Part shown: positions 15,905 to 24,279 of the stretch, piece by piece
Numbering within the stretch: position 1 is the first letter of the stretch
How the letters are laid out: each line of letters opens with the position of its first letter
Source: JAQBXX01 sp947085325
Lineage (GTDB): Bacteria > Pseudomonadota > Gammaproteobacteria > SURF-13
Assembly (NCBI GenBank): GCA_947085325.1
Contig: CAMTVY010000007.1
Span: forward strand, 7,557 to 71,556
Direction of reading: 5' to 3'
Length of the DNA stretch: 64,000 nucleotides
The notes under the pieces: generated by a model
The model's input: only the letters and a program-made list of their open reading frames with translations
Database searches by the model: none
What the model was told of the DNA's origin: nothing
Made by a program: the position numbers and the translations under genes

Positions 15905-17302
15905 TTATCTGCTTTCCGCGGCCACTCCCAACCGGGCAACTGGCTGGATGCTTGAGTGATTCAGCAACCCCACGCGCACCCATGTCTGCCATTTCAGTTC
16001 TTCGCGCTTGAACAGTCGTTTCAAGCTTCGGCATAAAGCCTGGAACTCAACAACATCGATAATATAAAAAATAATCCATGCCACTGGCGCCAGTATCAAA
16101 AGGTTTCGATGGAATCGTGACATTGGATCAAACGTTATCTGCAGAGCTATTACCAAGCTTATGAACGCAATGAAAAGCACGAGTGGAAAATAGTCGTTGG
16201 TATAAATCGTATAACCATAAAATATGGCCAACAACAGTGCTTCAGAGAGTAATGCCAACTCCGCATACACTGCCAGAGGCAGCAATAAAAATGTCAGGTA
16301 TGGGTTATGCCGCTTTTCGGCACTGAAAAATAGTGTCTTGTGTTTCATGAAGGTTAATAAGCGACCGAACTTCCATCTCAACCGCTGGTTACATAACCCC
16401 ATCCAGCTGGCAGGGCCTTCGGTGTAGACAACCGCATCAGCGGCATAGCGGGCTTTATAGCCACTAGCCAGTATTCGCGTGGACATTTCAATATCTTCAG
16501 TAATAATCTTGGGGTCAAAACCGCCGAGATCCACCAGCACATTTTTACGATAGGCAGCTGCTGCACCGCCGACGATATATACTGAATTGAATATGGAGTC
16601 TGCTCGTTTAAAGTAGAACCCATAGAGATACTCCAACTGCTGCATTACCTCAATATATTTACAGCGGTTACCAATGATGACATTGCCAGCCACTGCAGCG
16701 ACATCCTTATCCGTAAACTGCTTGACGATATTAGCTATCGCCTTCATATCCATCACGCAATCTGCGTCGATCGTTACTATAATTTCACCATTAGCAATCA
16801 TCACACCCTGATTTAAGGCTGTAGCTTTTCCACCATTTGGCAAGCTGAGATATTTCACTACCGTTGTTGAATGATTGCGCAACTCGTAATCTCTCACGAA
16901 ACCCGTCATGATCTCATCAGTGGCATCGGTTGACCCATCATTGATCACCATCACTTCTAGATTTTTGTACTGTGTATCCAGAACTGACTGCACGGTTTTC
17001 AATATCCCGACCTCTTCGTTCCACGCGGGGATAAGGACTGATACCGTTAGCTCAGAAGCCCCTCCCATTGCTTCCTCACGAATTCGCCCGACCAAAGAGT
17101 AGAAAGGCGCAGCGCATAATTGGATGACATACTTGACGAAAATCGGCGCGAGCAAGAGGATGATAACCAAGCGTATGCCGTCCATCTCCTCGCTCGGCAC
17201 ATACTCAGTGGTGCTGCTCATATATACAACAGCGATAGGAACCGTATACAGCAGACATAGAATTACTACGTACTGCACATGTGCAGAAAATGATTGTTTC
17301 AT
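15905..17302 (-). CDS. Membrane GT2 polysaccharide synthase, PgaC/NodC-like
   Basis: 465 residues from ATG 17302; a TTG 21 bases earlier is in frame but less likely. Two N-terminal membrane segments precede the GT-A domain with VSVLIPAWNEE, VINDGSTDAT, VTIDADCVMD, the catalytic-base TED (KIITEDIEMS) and the processive QRLRW motif, then several C-terminal membrane segments. This is the layout of beta-glycan synthases such as poly-N-acetylglucosamine or hyaluronan synthase. No pgaB/pgaD-like partners are nearby, so the product is uncertain. The gene is visibly more AT-rich than its neighbours and borders a tRNA, which suggests acquisition. Confidence 0.88.
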   Translation of the reverse strand: MKQSFSAHVQYVVILCLLYTVPIAVVYMSSTTEYVPSEEMDGIRLVIILLLAPIFVKYVIQLCAAPFYSLVGRIREEAMGGASELTVSVLIPAWNEEVGILKTVQSVLDTQYKNLEVMVINDGSTDATDEIMTGFVRDYELRNHSTTVVKYLSLPNGGKATALNQGVMIANGEIIVTIDADCVMDMKAIANIVKQFTDKDVAAVAGNVIIGNRCKYIEVMQQLEYLYGFYFKRADSIFNSVYIVGGAAAAYRKNVLVDLGGFDPKIITEDIEMSTRILASGYKARYAADAVVYTEGPASWMGLCNQRLRWKFGRLLTFMKHKTLFFSAEKRHNPYLTFLLLPLAVYAELALLSEALLLAIFYGYTIYTNDYFPLVLFIAFISLVIALQITFDPMSRFHRNLLILAPVAWIIFYIIDVVEFQALCRSLKRLFKREELKWQTWVRVGLLNHSSIQPVARLGVAAESR

Positions 17303-17685
17303 CGGGGTTCCGGGTGCCCACAAGCCAGAATACTGCCCGAGACAGGGGCAGATATTCCCAAGGAAGGGGAGTGTTAAGTCAGAGGTGGTGTTTCAGCAAT
17401 ACAGTAAACTGCGGTAATTATAGCACCTTTTAAGATTAGGGAAGTGCCGACGCTAACCAAAAAGCGGGTTTACACCCGGCTGGCTGCCCTTAAGGCCTGC
17501 GGTGATGTTCACCCGTTTCCGCCTCGACTTAAAAAACCTGCATCAGACTTGTTTCCTGCCACGTCGCGCCCCAGAACAGGCTCACGTATTTCCCTGACTC
17601 CGCCATATCCCGGCGGGATAGACGGCACATACCTCTACCCCGCGATTGGCCATACTTGGTTATCCACAGGGCGGGCCGCCAACCT
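17303..17685. other. Intergenic region upstream of the GT2 gene
   Basis: 383 bp between msrA and the GT2 gene. It contains the likely GT2 promoter and, in the GT2 leader, a small hairpin (CTGCCC/GGGCAG near 17324-17342). A 93-codon plus-strand frame here has no recognisable features. Nothing else is evident. Confidence 0.6.
17417..17422 (-). promoter_or_regulatory. Extended -10 promoter for the GT2 gene
   Basis: On the minus strand, TGCTATAAT is a perfect extended -10 element, 115 bp before ATG 17302. No good -35 is seen, as is common for extended -10 promoters. Confidence 0.55.
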
Positions 17686-18315
17686 TCATGAACTTTTGCT
17701 GCCCCAAAGCTGCTCCAGGCGTTGATCGCGGCCACAGCTGAGGCGGTAATAGTTGTAGCGTAGCGGGTTCCGCTTGTAGTAACCCTGATGATAATCCTCT
17801 GCGGGATAAAACGTTGTTGCCTGCATGATTTCGGTGACTATCGGTGCCTTGAACGACTTGGTCTTTTCGACCTCCCGCTTTGACTGCTCCACGATCTGCT
17901 TTTGCTCCGGGGTGCTGTAAAAAATGGCGCTGCGATACTGGCTGCCCCGGTCGCAAAATTGACGATCTGCGGTGGTCGGGTCAATGGTGTGCCAGAACCC
18001 GTCCGTCAGCGCCTTGTAGCTGACCTTGGCCGGGTCGTAGACCACCTGCACGGCCTCTGTGTGGCCGGTGCCACCTGCGGACACCTCTTCGTAAGTCGGG
18101 TTCTGCGTGTGGCCACCGGTATAGCCGGAGATGGTTTCCACTACACCGGGGATCTTGTCAAAGTCCGACTCCACGCACCAGAAACAACCCCCGGCAAACA
18201 CGGCGGTCTCGTAATGAGTGGCGGGCATGGCCGTGCCAGCTGCATCCTGTTCTGCCAAGGCTGCGCCGGGCAAGGTAACACCGACAATCAGCGCGATAAG
18301 TAATTTACGCAACAT
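17686..18315 (-). CDS. msrA: Exported peptide-methionine (S)-S-oxide reductase
   Basis: 209 residues. An N-terminal signal peptide (MLRKLLIALIVGVTLPGAALA) suggests the periplasm. The catalytic motif GGCFWCVE follows at about 41-48, with GYTGGHTQNPTYEEV, HTEAVQVVYDP and EDYHQGYY typical of MsrA. It repairs methionine-S-sulfoxide in proteins. SD AGAGGA precedes ATG 18315. It lies 30 bp downstream of msrB, which is also exported, so the pair probably forms a two-gene envelope oxidative-damage repair operon. Confidence 0.96.
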   Translation of the reverse strand: MLRKLLIALIVGVTLPGAALAEQDAAGTAMPATHYETAVFAGGCFWCVESDFDKIPGVVETISGYTGGHTQNPTYEEVSAGGTGHTEAVQVVYDPAKVSYKALTDGFWHTIDPTTADRQFCDRGSQYRSAIFYSTPEQKQIVEQSKREVEKTKSFKAPIVTEIMQATTFYPAEDYHQGYYKRNPLRYNYYRLSCGRDQRLEQLWGSKSS

Positions 18316-18345
18316 GAGTAGGTATCCTCTGTTATCAGGCGGTGA

Positions 18346-18834
18346 CTACGCGGGGATAAACTTCAACGCCAGCCCGTTGTTGCACCAGCGCTCGCCGGTA
18401 GGCTTGGGGCCGTCATTGAAGACATGGCCCTGGTGGCCGCCGCAACGCGCGCAGTGGTACTCCTTGCGCGGGTAGATCCACTTGAAGTCGGTCTTGGTGG
18501 CCACCGCGCCGGGCAGCGTCGTATAAAAACTCGGCCAGCCCGTACCGCTGTCGAATTTCATGTCGGACGTGAACAGCGGCAAATCGCAGCCGGCACAGAC
18601 GTACTGACCTTTACGTTTTTCATGGTTCAGCGGGCTGGATGAGCTGGGCTCCGTACCTTCCTTGCGCAAAACTTCGTATTGGCCGGGCGTCAGCAATGCC
18701 TTCCATTCCGCGTCCGATTTGACAATCTTGCCTATGGCCGTGGGCATGTTCATATCACCACTAAAAGTTCTGGATGCGATAAGGGGCAGGGTCGCAAGCC
18801 CCAGGCATGTTGCTATGAATTGACGTCTGTTCAT
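18346..18834 (-). CDS. msrB: Exported peptide-methionine (R)-S-oxide reductase
   Basis: 162 residues from ATG 18834, chosen because it has a GGAGA eight to nine bases upstream and begins directly with MNRRQFIATCLGLATLPLIA, which looks like a Tat signal with twin arginines. An ATG 18 bases earlier is possible. The zinc-binding CxxC pairs (CAGCDLP and CARCGGH), GTGWPSF and the catalytic Cys in RWCNNGLALKF are intact. It reduces methionine-R-sulfoxide, complementing the MsrA encoded downstream. Confidence 0.95.
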   Translation of the reverse strand: MNRRQFIATCLGLATLPLIASRTFSGDMNMPTAIGKIVKSDAEWKALLTPGQYEVLRKEGTEPSSSSPLNHEKRKGQYVCAGCDLPLFTSDMKFDSGTGWPSFYTTLPGAVATKTDFKWIYPRKEYHCARCGGHQGHVFNDGPKPTGERWCNNGLALKFIPA

Positions 18835-19044
18835 GGCGCTATCTCCGCTCATTTGTTTCCACCAGTGCGCACAGTGTAAGACCGGGATATCACCTCTTTA
18901 TCGCACAGTTGTCACAATTTTATACAGCCTTTGGGTTTGAGATATTTGGTAAGAAATATAGCCGATTGGAGAATATATTAAGGGACCTCCGAGCAGTATG
19001 AGGGGCAGGATACAGGTATAAATGCGTGGCTAGGCGCGCTCACG

Positions 19045-19099
19045 CTTTACGTTTAGGGTAAGAATGCTTTACAATTAACAGCAACTCTCTTTACGTTTA
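19045..19099 (+). promoter_or_regulatory. Promoter with two direct repeats upstream of the DUF4325 regulator gene
   Basis: The 11-mer CTTTACGTTTA occurs twice, at 19045-19055 and 19089-19099, 44 bp apart (about four helical turns). Between them is a plausible promoter: -35 TTTACG at 19046-19051 (inside the first repeat), 18-bp spacer, -10 TACAAT at 19070-19075. The second repeat ends seven bases before the start codon. The spacing suggests operator sites, perhaps for the gene's own wHTH domain. Confidence 0.55.
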
Positions 19100-19106
19100 A
19101 TCCGCC

Positions 19107-20111
19107 ATGACTCCAGAACTCCGCCGTGCCATTCTCGCTGCCATCGCTCAGGATGGCAGTAATGTCGCCGCTCGCCTGGCCGGGCAGCATGGGGTGTCGC
19201 GCCAGTCGGCCAGTGCCTGGCTGGGTAAACTAAAGCAGGAAGGGGTAATCGCTTCTTCCGGCGTTGGGCGCGGGGTTCGCTATCATCTGGTGACGCTGGC
19301 GCAGGTGCGGCAGGTCTATCCGCGCGCGGGGCTGCACGAGGACAGGGTGTGGCGTGAAGCCATTGCCCCCGCGCTGCACGATCTGCCGGCCAACGTGCGT
19401 GATATCTGGCACTACGCAGTGACGGAGATGGTGAACAATGCCATCGACCATTCCGGTTCGGAGCGGGTGACGGTGGAATTGCTGCGCGATGCGCTGAACA
19501 CCACGGTGTATGTCGCGGACGAGGGTGAGGGCATCTTCCTCAAGATTCAGCGCGCATTCAACCTGTACGATCCGCGCGAGGCGATTCTGGAGTTGGCCAA
19601 GGGCAAGCTGACCACCGACCCGGACAACCATACCGGCGAGGGCATCTTTTTTTCGTCCAAGGTCATGGATGCCTTCGACATTCGTTCCGGCACGCTGCAC
19701 TTCATGCACGACGAGTGGGGGGCGGATGTGTTGCTGGAGCGTCCCGCCAACGCGCCCGGCACGCTGGTGCTGATGCGGCTGGCGAACGATAGCGGGCGCA
19801 CCTTGCAGGAGGTGTTCGACCAGTTTGCTACACCGGAGGAATACACCTTTGCCAAGACTATCGTGCCGGTGCGGCTGGCACAGCATGAAGGGGAGAAGCT
19901 GGTGTCTCGCTCGCAGGCCAAGCGGCTGACCCTGCGCTTTGAACGATTTCAAATAGTGGTGCTGGATTTCGCCGGGGTGGAGGAGATCGGGCAGGCGTTT
20001 GCTGATGAGGTGTTCCGTGTATTCCATCAGGCTCATCCGGCAACTGCCCTGGTGCCGATACACATGACGCCAGCGGTGGAGAACATGTTCAAGCGGGCAG
20101 TGAAGGGATGA
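19107..20111 (+). CDS. wHTH-GHKL ATPase-DUF4325 (STAS-like) regulator
   Basis: 334 residues with three parts. Residues ~1-70 look like a winged helix-turn-helix (NVAARLAGQHGVSRQSASAWLGKLKQEGVI, interrupted here only for length). Residues ~95-215 form a GHKL ATPase: N box EMVNNAIDHS, G1 box DEGEGIF, G2 box HTGEGIFFSS. Residues ~245-334 match DUF4325, a STAS-like fold (FERFQIVVLDFAGVEEIGQAF). This joins a DNA-binding domain, an anti-sigma-type ATPase and an antagonist-like domain in one chain; such fusions are known in databases, but their role is not. It is single, with no operon partner. Confidence 0.83.
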   Translation: MTPELRRAILAAIAQDGSNVAARLAGQHGVSRQSASAWLGKLKQEGVIASSGVGRGVRYHLVTLAQVRQVYPRAGLHEDRVWREAIAPALHDLPANVRDIWHYAVTEMVNNAIDHSGSERVTVELLRDALNTTVYVADEGEGIFLKIQRAFNLYDPREAILELAKGKLTTDPDNHTGEGIFFSSKVMDAFDIRSGTLHFMHDEWGADVLLERPANAPGTLVLMRLANDSGRTLQEVFDQFATPEEYTFAKTIVPVRLAQHEGEKLVSRSQAKRLTLRFERFQIVVLDFAGVEEIGQAFADEVFRVFHQAHPATALVPIHMTPAVENMFKRAVKG

Positions 20112-20145
20112 TATGAGTACTATCGGGCAGCTCGATTGGCGAGGC

Positions 20146-20345
20146 TATACATAGCGTCATAAATCTACTGCGCGTCTTTGATGCGGGTGCGTGCGGTGCT
20201 CGAAATCCTCATGTACTGGCGTGTACACTCCGGTTCCTGCGCTCCACCGCCCCCGCCTGCGACGCACAGGGATGTGCTAGTGTCGCGGGAGGCAGGATGC
20301 CGGGAGCGACCAAGCCGCTCGCTACGATTTATGACGCTATGTATA
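20146..20345. mobile_element. MITE-like element with 20-bp terminal inverted repeats
   Basis: TATACATAGCGTCATAAATC at 20146-20165 is the perfect reverse complement of 20326-20345, bounding a 200-bp segment with no convincing gene. If the outermost TA on each side is the target duplication, the termini are 18 bp flanked by TA, as expected for IS630/Tc1-mariner derivatives. Internal hairpins (e.g. GAGCG/CGCTC near 20304-20322) are present. It lies between the DUF4325 gene and pqiC-like gene. Confidence 0.68.
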
Positions 20346-20353
20346 ACAAGAAA

Positions 20354-20989
20354 TTATTGGCTGACTGACGCGTCGATACAAAAGTCGGCCAGCTGGGCCA
20401 GCATGCGTTGCAGTGCCCGGTTCGCTGCGGTGACGCCGCCGTAGGCATCGTCGCTGGCGGCGTTTTCGGCCTCATCGAACAGCTTCACGGCGAGCACCCG
20501 TTTGCTGCGCACGTCGATCAGTTGCGCGCGCAACGTGAGCTGTACCCGGCTGGGCCGGGTGCTGAAATCGTGTTGCAGGCGGATCAGTTCGGTATCGAGT
20601 CTGACATCGGCGGGCACCGCGCCCGGCGTTTGCACGACGGCGCGAAAACTCCCCGTTTGCTCCAAGGCCTGCGCCAGCAGCGGCCCCAGCATGCGTGCCG
20701 GGGTATCCGCCCATTGATTGGCTGCAAAGTACTCCAGTTCGTAGGGCTGCCGCACGTAGGCCATCTGGGGGGTATCGAAGCCGGGACGCGCGCGCGGCAG
20801 GCTGACGGCCAACACCAGGTCTCGTTTTACTTGCGCCGTTTTGATGGCCGGTCGTGCATCGAGCACGTAGATGCTGGGGCTTTGCACCTGCGGGGCCGGC
20901 GGCAAAGCCGCACAGCCGGCGAGCAGCATGACGGACACTAGAGCTTGCAGTGCCCGGTAGTGAATACGCTTGTGTCTGTTTATGTTCAT
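20354..20989 (-). CDS. PqiC-like lipoprotein, ABC transporter auxiliary component
   Basis: 211 residues. A signal peptide ends in the lipobox LLAGC, so the mature protein is an outer-membrane-facing lipoprotein. SIYVLDARP, YVRQPYELEYFAANQWADTPARML and LRAQLIDVRSKRVLA match the ABC_trans_aux (PqiC/YmbA) family, which works with MCE-domain proteins in lipid trafficking. It is the last gene of the MlaE-MlaF-MCE operon, 19 bp after the MCE gene's stop. Confidence 0.9.
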   Translation of the reverse strand: MNINRHKRIHYRALQALVSVMLLAGCAALPPAPQVQSPSIYVLDARPAIKTAQVKRDLVLAVSLPRARPGFDTPQMAYVRQPYELEYFAANQWADTPARMLGPLLAQALEQTGSFRAVVQTPGAVPADVRLDTELIRLQHDFSTRPSRVQLTLRAQLIDVRSKRVLAVKLFDEAENAASDDAYGGVTAANRALQRMLAQLADFCIDASVSQ

Positions 20990-21008
20990 CGTTCAACGGC
21001 CCTAGTGC

Positions 21009-21935
21009 TCATTCGCCGGGCCCGCGCTTCGCTGCGGGCTTGCCGTACAGCAATGCGCTCGGGTTCTGTTCCATCTGACCGCTGAAGCGCCGCAAGGAGT
21101 TGGTCAGGTCGCGTAATTCCGTGACCAGTTGGTGCACTTCCGGCAGCGTCTCGCCGGTAAATTGCTGGACATCGGTGCGGGCGCCATCAAACACGCCGCT
21201 TGCGCTCGTTCCTGCACGGGCGACCTCGTTTGCCATGCGGTCGAAGGCCTCCGCGCTGCGTTGTACGCGCTGCGCGAGTTGCGGCAGTTCTTCACTCAGG
21301 CGCGCGGTGTTTTCCATGGTGCGGGCCGCATTGGTCAGGCTGGAGTCGATCGCGGCCGAGCGTGCCGCAAGGGTGCTCGACAAAACCTTGATATCCGCCA
21401 GGGTTGTCTTGACGGCGCGCCGGTTATCTTCATCCATCAAGGCATTAAGATTTTCGCTGGTGCGGTTGAGATTGGTGAGCAACGCCGTGAGCGCGGAATC
21501 GAGCCGCGTCATGAGCGAAGGCCCGGCCTTGATCACCGGGTATTTCTCGCCGGCCTGCTGCTGCAGCGGCGGCGAATCGCGGCCGCCCCCCGTCAGATCG
21601 ACAAAGGCGATACCGGTCAATCCCTGCGTCTGGAGTACGGCCACGGTATCCTCTTTGACCGGGGTGCCGCGCTCGATGGCGAGCGTCAACTGCACCTGTT
21701 CGCCATTCCCCGGCGCCAGCGCGATTTTCTGCACGCGGCCGACCTCGACGCCGTGGTAGCGCACCGGCGCGTTGAGATTCAGCCCCGACACCGATTCCTT
21801 CATGTAGGTCTGGTAGACGTCGTAATCCTTGCGATAGGAATTCCCGCTGCTCAACCACAGCACGCTGCCGATCAGCGCTGCGCTTAACGCCAGCACGAAA
21901 ATTCCGACGGCGGCAAACCTTACTTTGTCTTCCAT
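21009..21935 (-). CDS. MlaD-like MCE-domain lipid-transport protein
   Basis: 308 residues. One N-terminal membrane helix (VGIFVLALSAALIGSVLWL) anchors the protein, followed by an MCE domain (VSGLNLNAPVRYHGVEVGRV, GLTGIAFVDLTGG) and a long helical C-terminus predicted to form coiled coil. MCE proteins make hexameric rings that carry phospholipids between inner and outer membrane. The start ATG 21935 overlaps the end of the ATPase gene by 16 bp, showing tight coupling. The longer C-terminal helices resemble gammaproteobacterial Mce proteins paired with PqiC lipoproteins, not classic short MlaD. Confidence 0.93.
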   Translation of the reverse strand: MEDKVRFAAVGIFVLALSAALIGSVLWLSSGNSYRKDYDVYQTYMKESVSGLNLNAPVRYHGVEVGRVQKIALAPGNGEQVQLTLAIERGTPVKEDTVAVLQTQGLTGIAFVDLTGGGRDSPPLQQQAGEKYPVIKAGPSLMTRLDSALTALLTNLNRTSENLNALMDEDNRRAVKTTLADIKVLSSTLAARSAAIDSSLTNAARTMENTARLSEELPQLAQRVQRSAEAFDRMANEVARAGTSASGVFDGARTDVQQFTGETLPEVHQLVTELRDLTNSLRRFSGQMEQNPSALLYGKPAAKRGPGE

Positions 21936-22711
21936 GCCTGCTCGCGTGCCGCACGTCCGCGCGGCCCATAAAAAAATTCCCGGATCAGCGGGTGCTCCGA
22001 CTGAGAAAGCTCTGTCATGGTGCCCACCCCCAGGATATGTCCCTCACCCAGCACTGCGACGCGGTCTGCCGTCCGCCACAGCAGGTCGAGGTCGTGCGTC
22101 ACCATCATAATGGTCAATCCGAGCGCATCGCGCAAGCTCACCACCAGCTCGTCAATGCCGCTCGCGCTGAGCGGGTCGAGACCTGCGGTCGGTTCGTCGA
22201 GAAAAAGCAGTTCGGGATCGAGGGCGATGGCGCGCGCCAGCGCAGCGCGCTTGCGCATCCCGCCGCTCAATTCACTCGGATACTTGGGGCCTGCATCCGC
22301 GGGCAGGCCGGTGAGCGCGATCTTCACGGCGGCGACCTCGTCGATGAGCCGTGCGCTGAGCTGCGTGTGTTCGCGCAGCACCATGCCGACATTCTCTGCC
22401 ACCGTAAGCGAGTTGAACAGCGCGCCGCGCTCGAACATGACGCCCCACCGGCGCCGCAGCGGCAGCGCCTGCTCGTCGCTCAAGCCGAGCACTTCCCGCC
22501 CGAACACCCGGATCGAACCCGACACCGGCTGTTGCAGCAGGATGATTTCACGCAGCAGCGTGGACTTGCCGCAGCCGCTGCCGCCCACCAGCGCGAAAAT
22601 CTCACCCGGGCGCACCGTCAGGCTGACGCTCTCATGCACCACGGCTGTGCCGAAGCGCGTGTTCAGATCGCGGATTTCGACTACGGCGCCGGTGTTCTGC
22701 GGTTGTTCCAT
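21920..22711 (-). CDS. MlaF-like ABC transporter ATP-binding protein
   Basis: 263 residues from ATG 22711 (MEQPQNTGAVVEIRDL); the reading frame is open further upstream but would run into the permease gene. Walker A GGSGCGKSTLL, signature LSGGMRKRAALARA, Walker B LLFLDEPTAGLDP and the H-loop VTHD are all intact. It powers the MCE lipid transporter encoded around it: it begins 8 bp after the MlaE-like permease stop and overlaps the MCE gene by 16 bp. Confidence 0.95.
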   Translation of the reverse strand: MEQPQNTGAVVEIRDLNTRFGTAVVHESVSLTVRPGEIFALVGGSGCGKSTLLREIILLQQPVSGSIRVFGREVLGLSDEQALPLRRRWGVMFERGALFNSLTVAENVGMVLREHTQLSARLIDEVAAVKIALTGLPADAGPKYPSELSGGMRKRAALARAIALDPELLFLDEPTAGLDPLSASGIDELVVSLRDALGLTIMMVTHDLDLLWRTADRVAVLGEGHILGVGTMTELSQSEHPLIREFFYGPRGRAAREQAWKTK

Positions 22712-22719
22712 CGCAGTGC

Positions 22720-23847
22720 TCAGATGTCGAGCCAGTTGAAGATGATGGAGAACAGCGCATCGGCCACGATGATCAGAAAGATCGACTGCACCACGCTCAG
22801 CGTCGTCTGCCGCCCGACGCTGTCGGCGCTGCCGCTGACCTGAAACCCCCGGTAGCATCCGACCAGCGCGATGATCGCGGCGAACACCGGCGCTTTGCCG
22901 ATGCCGACCAGATAGGAAGACAGGCTGACCGCGTCTTCGAAGCGGTCGAGAAAATCCTCGAAGCTGACACCGAGCTTGGAGCGCGCCATGACCATACCGC
23001 CGAGCACACCGGCCACATCGGTATACACCGTGAGCAGAGGCAACGCGATGATCAGCGCCAGCATCTTGGGCAGCACCAGCAGTTCCTGCGGCCCGACGCC
23101 AATGGTACGCAACGCGTCAATCTCCTCGGTGACTTTCATGGTGCCGATTTGCGCCGTATACGCGGAGCCCGACCGCCCCGCGACGATGATGGCGGTGAGC
23201 AGGGGCGAAAGCTCGCGCAGCATCGAAAGCCCCACCAGATCGACAATGAATATATTTGCGCCGAAGCGTTGCAGCTGGTCCGCACCCTGATACGCGATCA
23301 CCACCCCCATCAGGAACGCCAGCAGGCCGGTAATCGGCAGCGCCTCAACCCCGGCCGTCTGCAGATTATGCAGGATGGCGCGCCAGCGGATGCGGCGCGG
23401 CTGAGCGAGCGAACGCAGCAGGGCGGTCGCGCTTTCCCCGATAAACGCCAGCATGCCGGACATGCCGAGCAGCCCGCGCCAGGTGTGCTGCCCGATACTC
23501 GCCAGCAGGCCGTCTCTGGCCGGGGCTGCGGGTTCCGGCGTTACGGCGCGCGCCGCGACCAACTGCAGCAAGGCGTTGAACTCGGGCCGCAATCCATTGA
23601 TCCGGACATTACGCCCGCGCTGCTCCAGCGCACGGACAGTCCGTTGCAGCAACCACGCCCCCGCAGTGTCCAGCGCGGAAATCGCCGCAGCGTCGATCAC
23701 CAGATCGCCCTCACCGGGCCAGGAAAGGGTTTCCAATCGCTGTTCGAGCCGGGCGATGCCCTGCACGGTCCACGCCCCCGCACAGCGCACCACAACAGAC
23801 GCCATATCCGCTTCGATCACCAGTTGCGCAACTTGTTCGGCTGTCAT
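22720..23847 (-). CDS. MlaE-like permease with N-terminal STAS domain
   Basis: 375 residues. Residues ~1-100 form a STAS domain (DLVIDAAAISALDTAGAWLL), fused to the MlaE permease domain with its hallmark ALPITGLLAFLMGVVIAYQGADQLQRFG, LRELSPLLTAIIVAGRSGSA and several membrane helices. In E. coli the STAS partner MlaB is a separate protein; the fused form occurs in many other proteobacteria. First gene of the four-gene lipid transport operon MlaE-MlaF-MCE-PqiC. (Motif strings are given in pieces; the longest block spans residues about 165-195.). Confidence 0.94.
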   Translation of the reverse strand: MTAEQVAQLVIEADMASVVVRCAGAWTVQGIARLEQRLETLSWPGEGDLVIDAAAISALDTAGAWLLQRTVRALEQRGRNVRINGLRPEFNALLQLVAARAVTPEPAAPARDGLLASIGQHTWRGLLGMSGMLAFIGESATALLRSLAQPRRIRWRAILHNLQTAGVEALPITGLLAFLMGVVIAYQGADQLQRFGANIFIVDLVGLSMLRELSPLLTAIIVAGRSGSAYTAQIGTMKVTEEIDALRTIGVGPQELLVLPKMLALIIALPLLTVYTDVAGVLGGMVMARSKLGVSFEDFLDRFEDAVSLSSYLVGIGKAPVFAAIIALVGCYRGFQVSGSADSVGRQTTLSVVQSIFLIIVADALFSIIFNWLDI

Positions 23848-23952
23848 TGTCTCAGCTACATGATATCCAAATGTCTCGCACCCTGGTCATTTCGCCGCCC
23901 GCCGTAACTTTAACATACGGTCATGCTGCCGCAGGGTCATACAACTGGGCGC

Positions 23953-23981
23953 TTGATTAATCGCACTGTCTAGAGTACTAT
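23953..23981 (+). promoter_or_regulatory. Promoter of the toxin-antitoxin operon
   Basis: -35 TTGATT (23953-23958), 17-bp spacer, -10 TACTAT (23976-23981), 38 bp before the antitoxin start, with the small palindrome AGTACT over the -10 where an autorepressing antitoxin could bind. Confidence 0.6.
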
Positions 23982-24018
23982 CAGGCGTATTACCAATAAC
24001 TCCATGAGGAGATAAACC

Positions 24019-24279
24019 ATGTCCCAACTAACCGCCAATGATCTGAAAACAAAAGGTATCGCAGCCATTGAGGCCGTGCTGGCGGAACGGCCAGAAGCGA
24101 TTGTCTCGGTGCGCGGCAAGGATCGGTTTGTGGTGATGGAGATTGCGCAATATCACTACCTGCGAGAATGCGAACTGGAAGCGGCGTTGGCCGAAACGCG
24201 CGCCGATATCGCGGCGGGACGCTTTGTGAAGGAGTCGCCAGCGGCGCATGTTAAGCGGGTGAAGAAGTCTGCCGCATGA
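24019..24279 (+). CDS. Phd/YefM-family antitoxin
   Basis: 86 residues. The pattern of an N-terminal DNA-binding region with VSVRGKDRFVVMEIAQYHYLRE followed by a charged helical C-terminus (AAHVKRVKKSAA) matches type II prevent-host-death antitoxins. SD AGGAG precedes ATG 24019. The stop overlaps the toxin ATG in an ATGA, the usual coupling for such pairs. It should neutralise the RelE-type toxin and repress its own promoter. Confidence 0.88.
   Translation: MSQLTANDLKTKGIAAIEAVLAERPEAIVSVRGKDRFVVMEIAQYHYLRECELEAALAETRADIAAGRFVKESPAAHVKRVKKSAA

Noticed and set aside
17444..17725. 93-codon plus-strand frame in the gap upstream of the GT2 gene
   Set aside because: No SD, no family features, and it overlaps msrA on the other strand.
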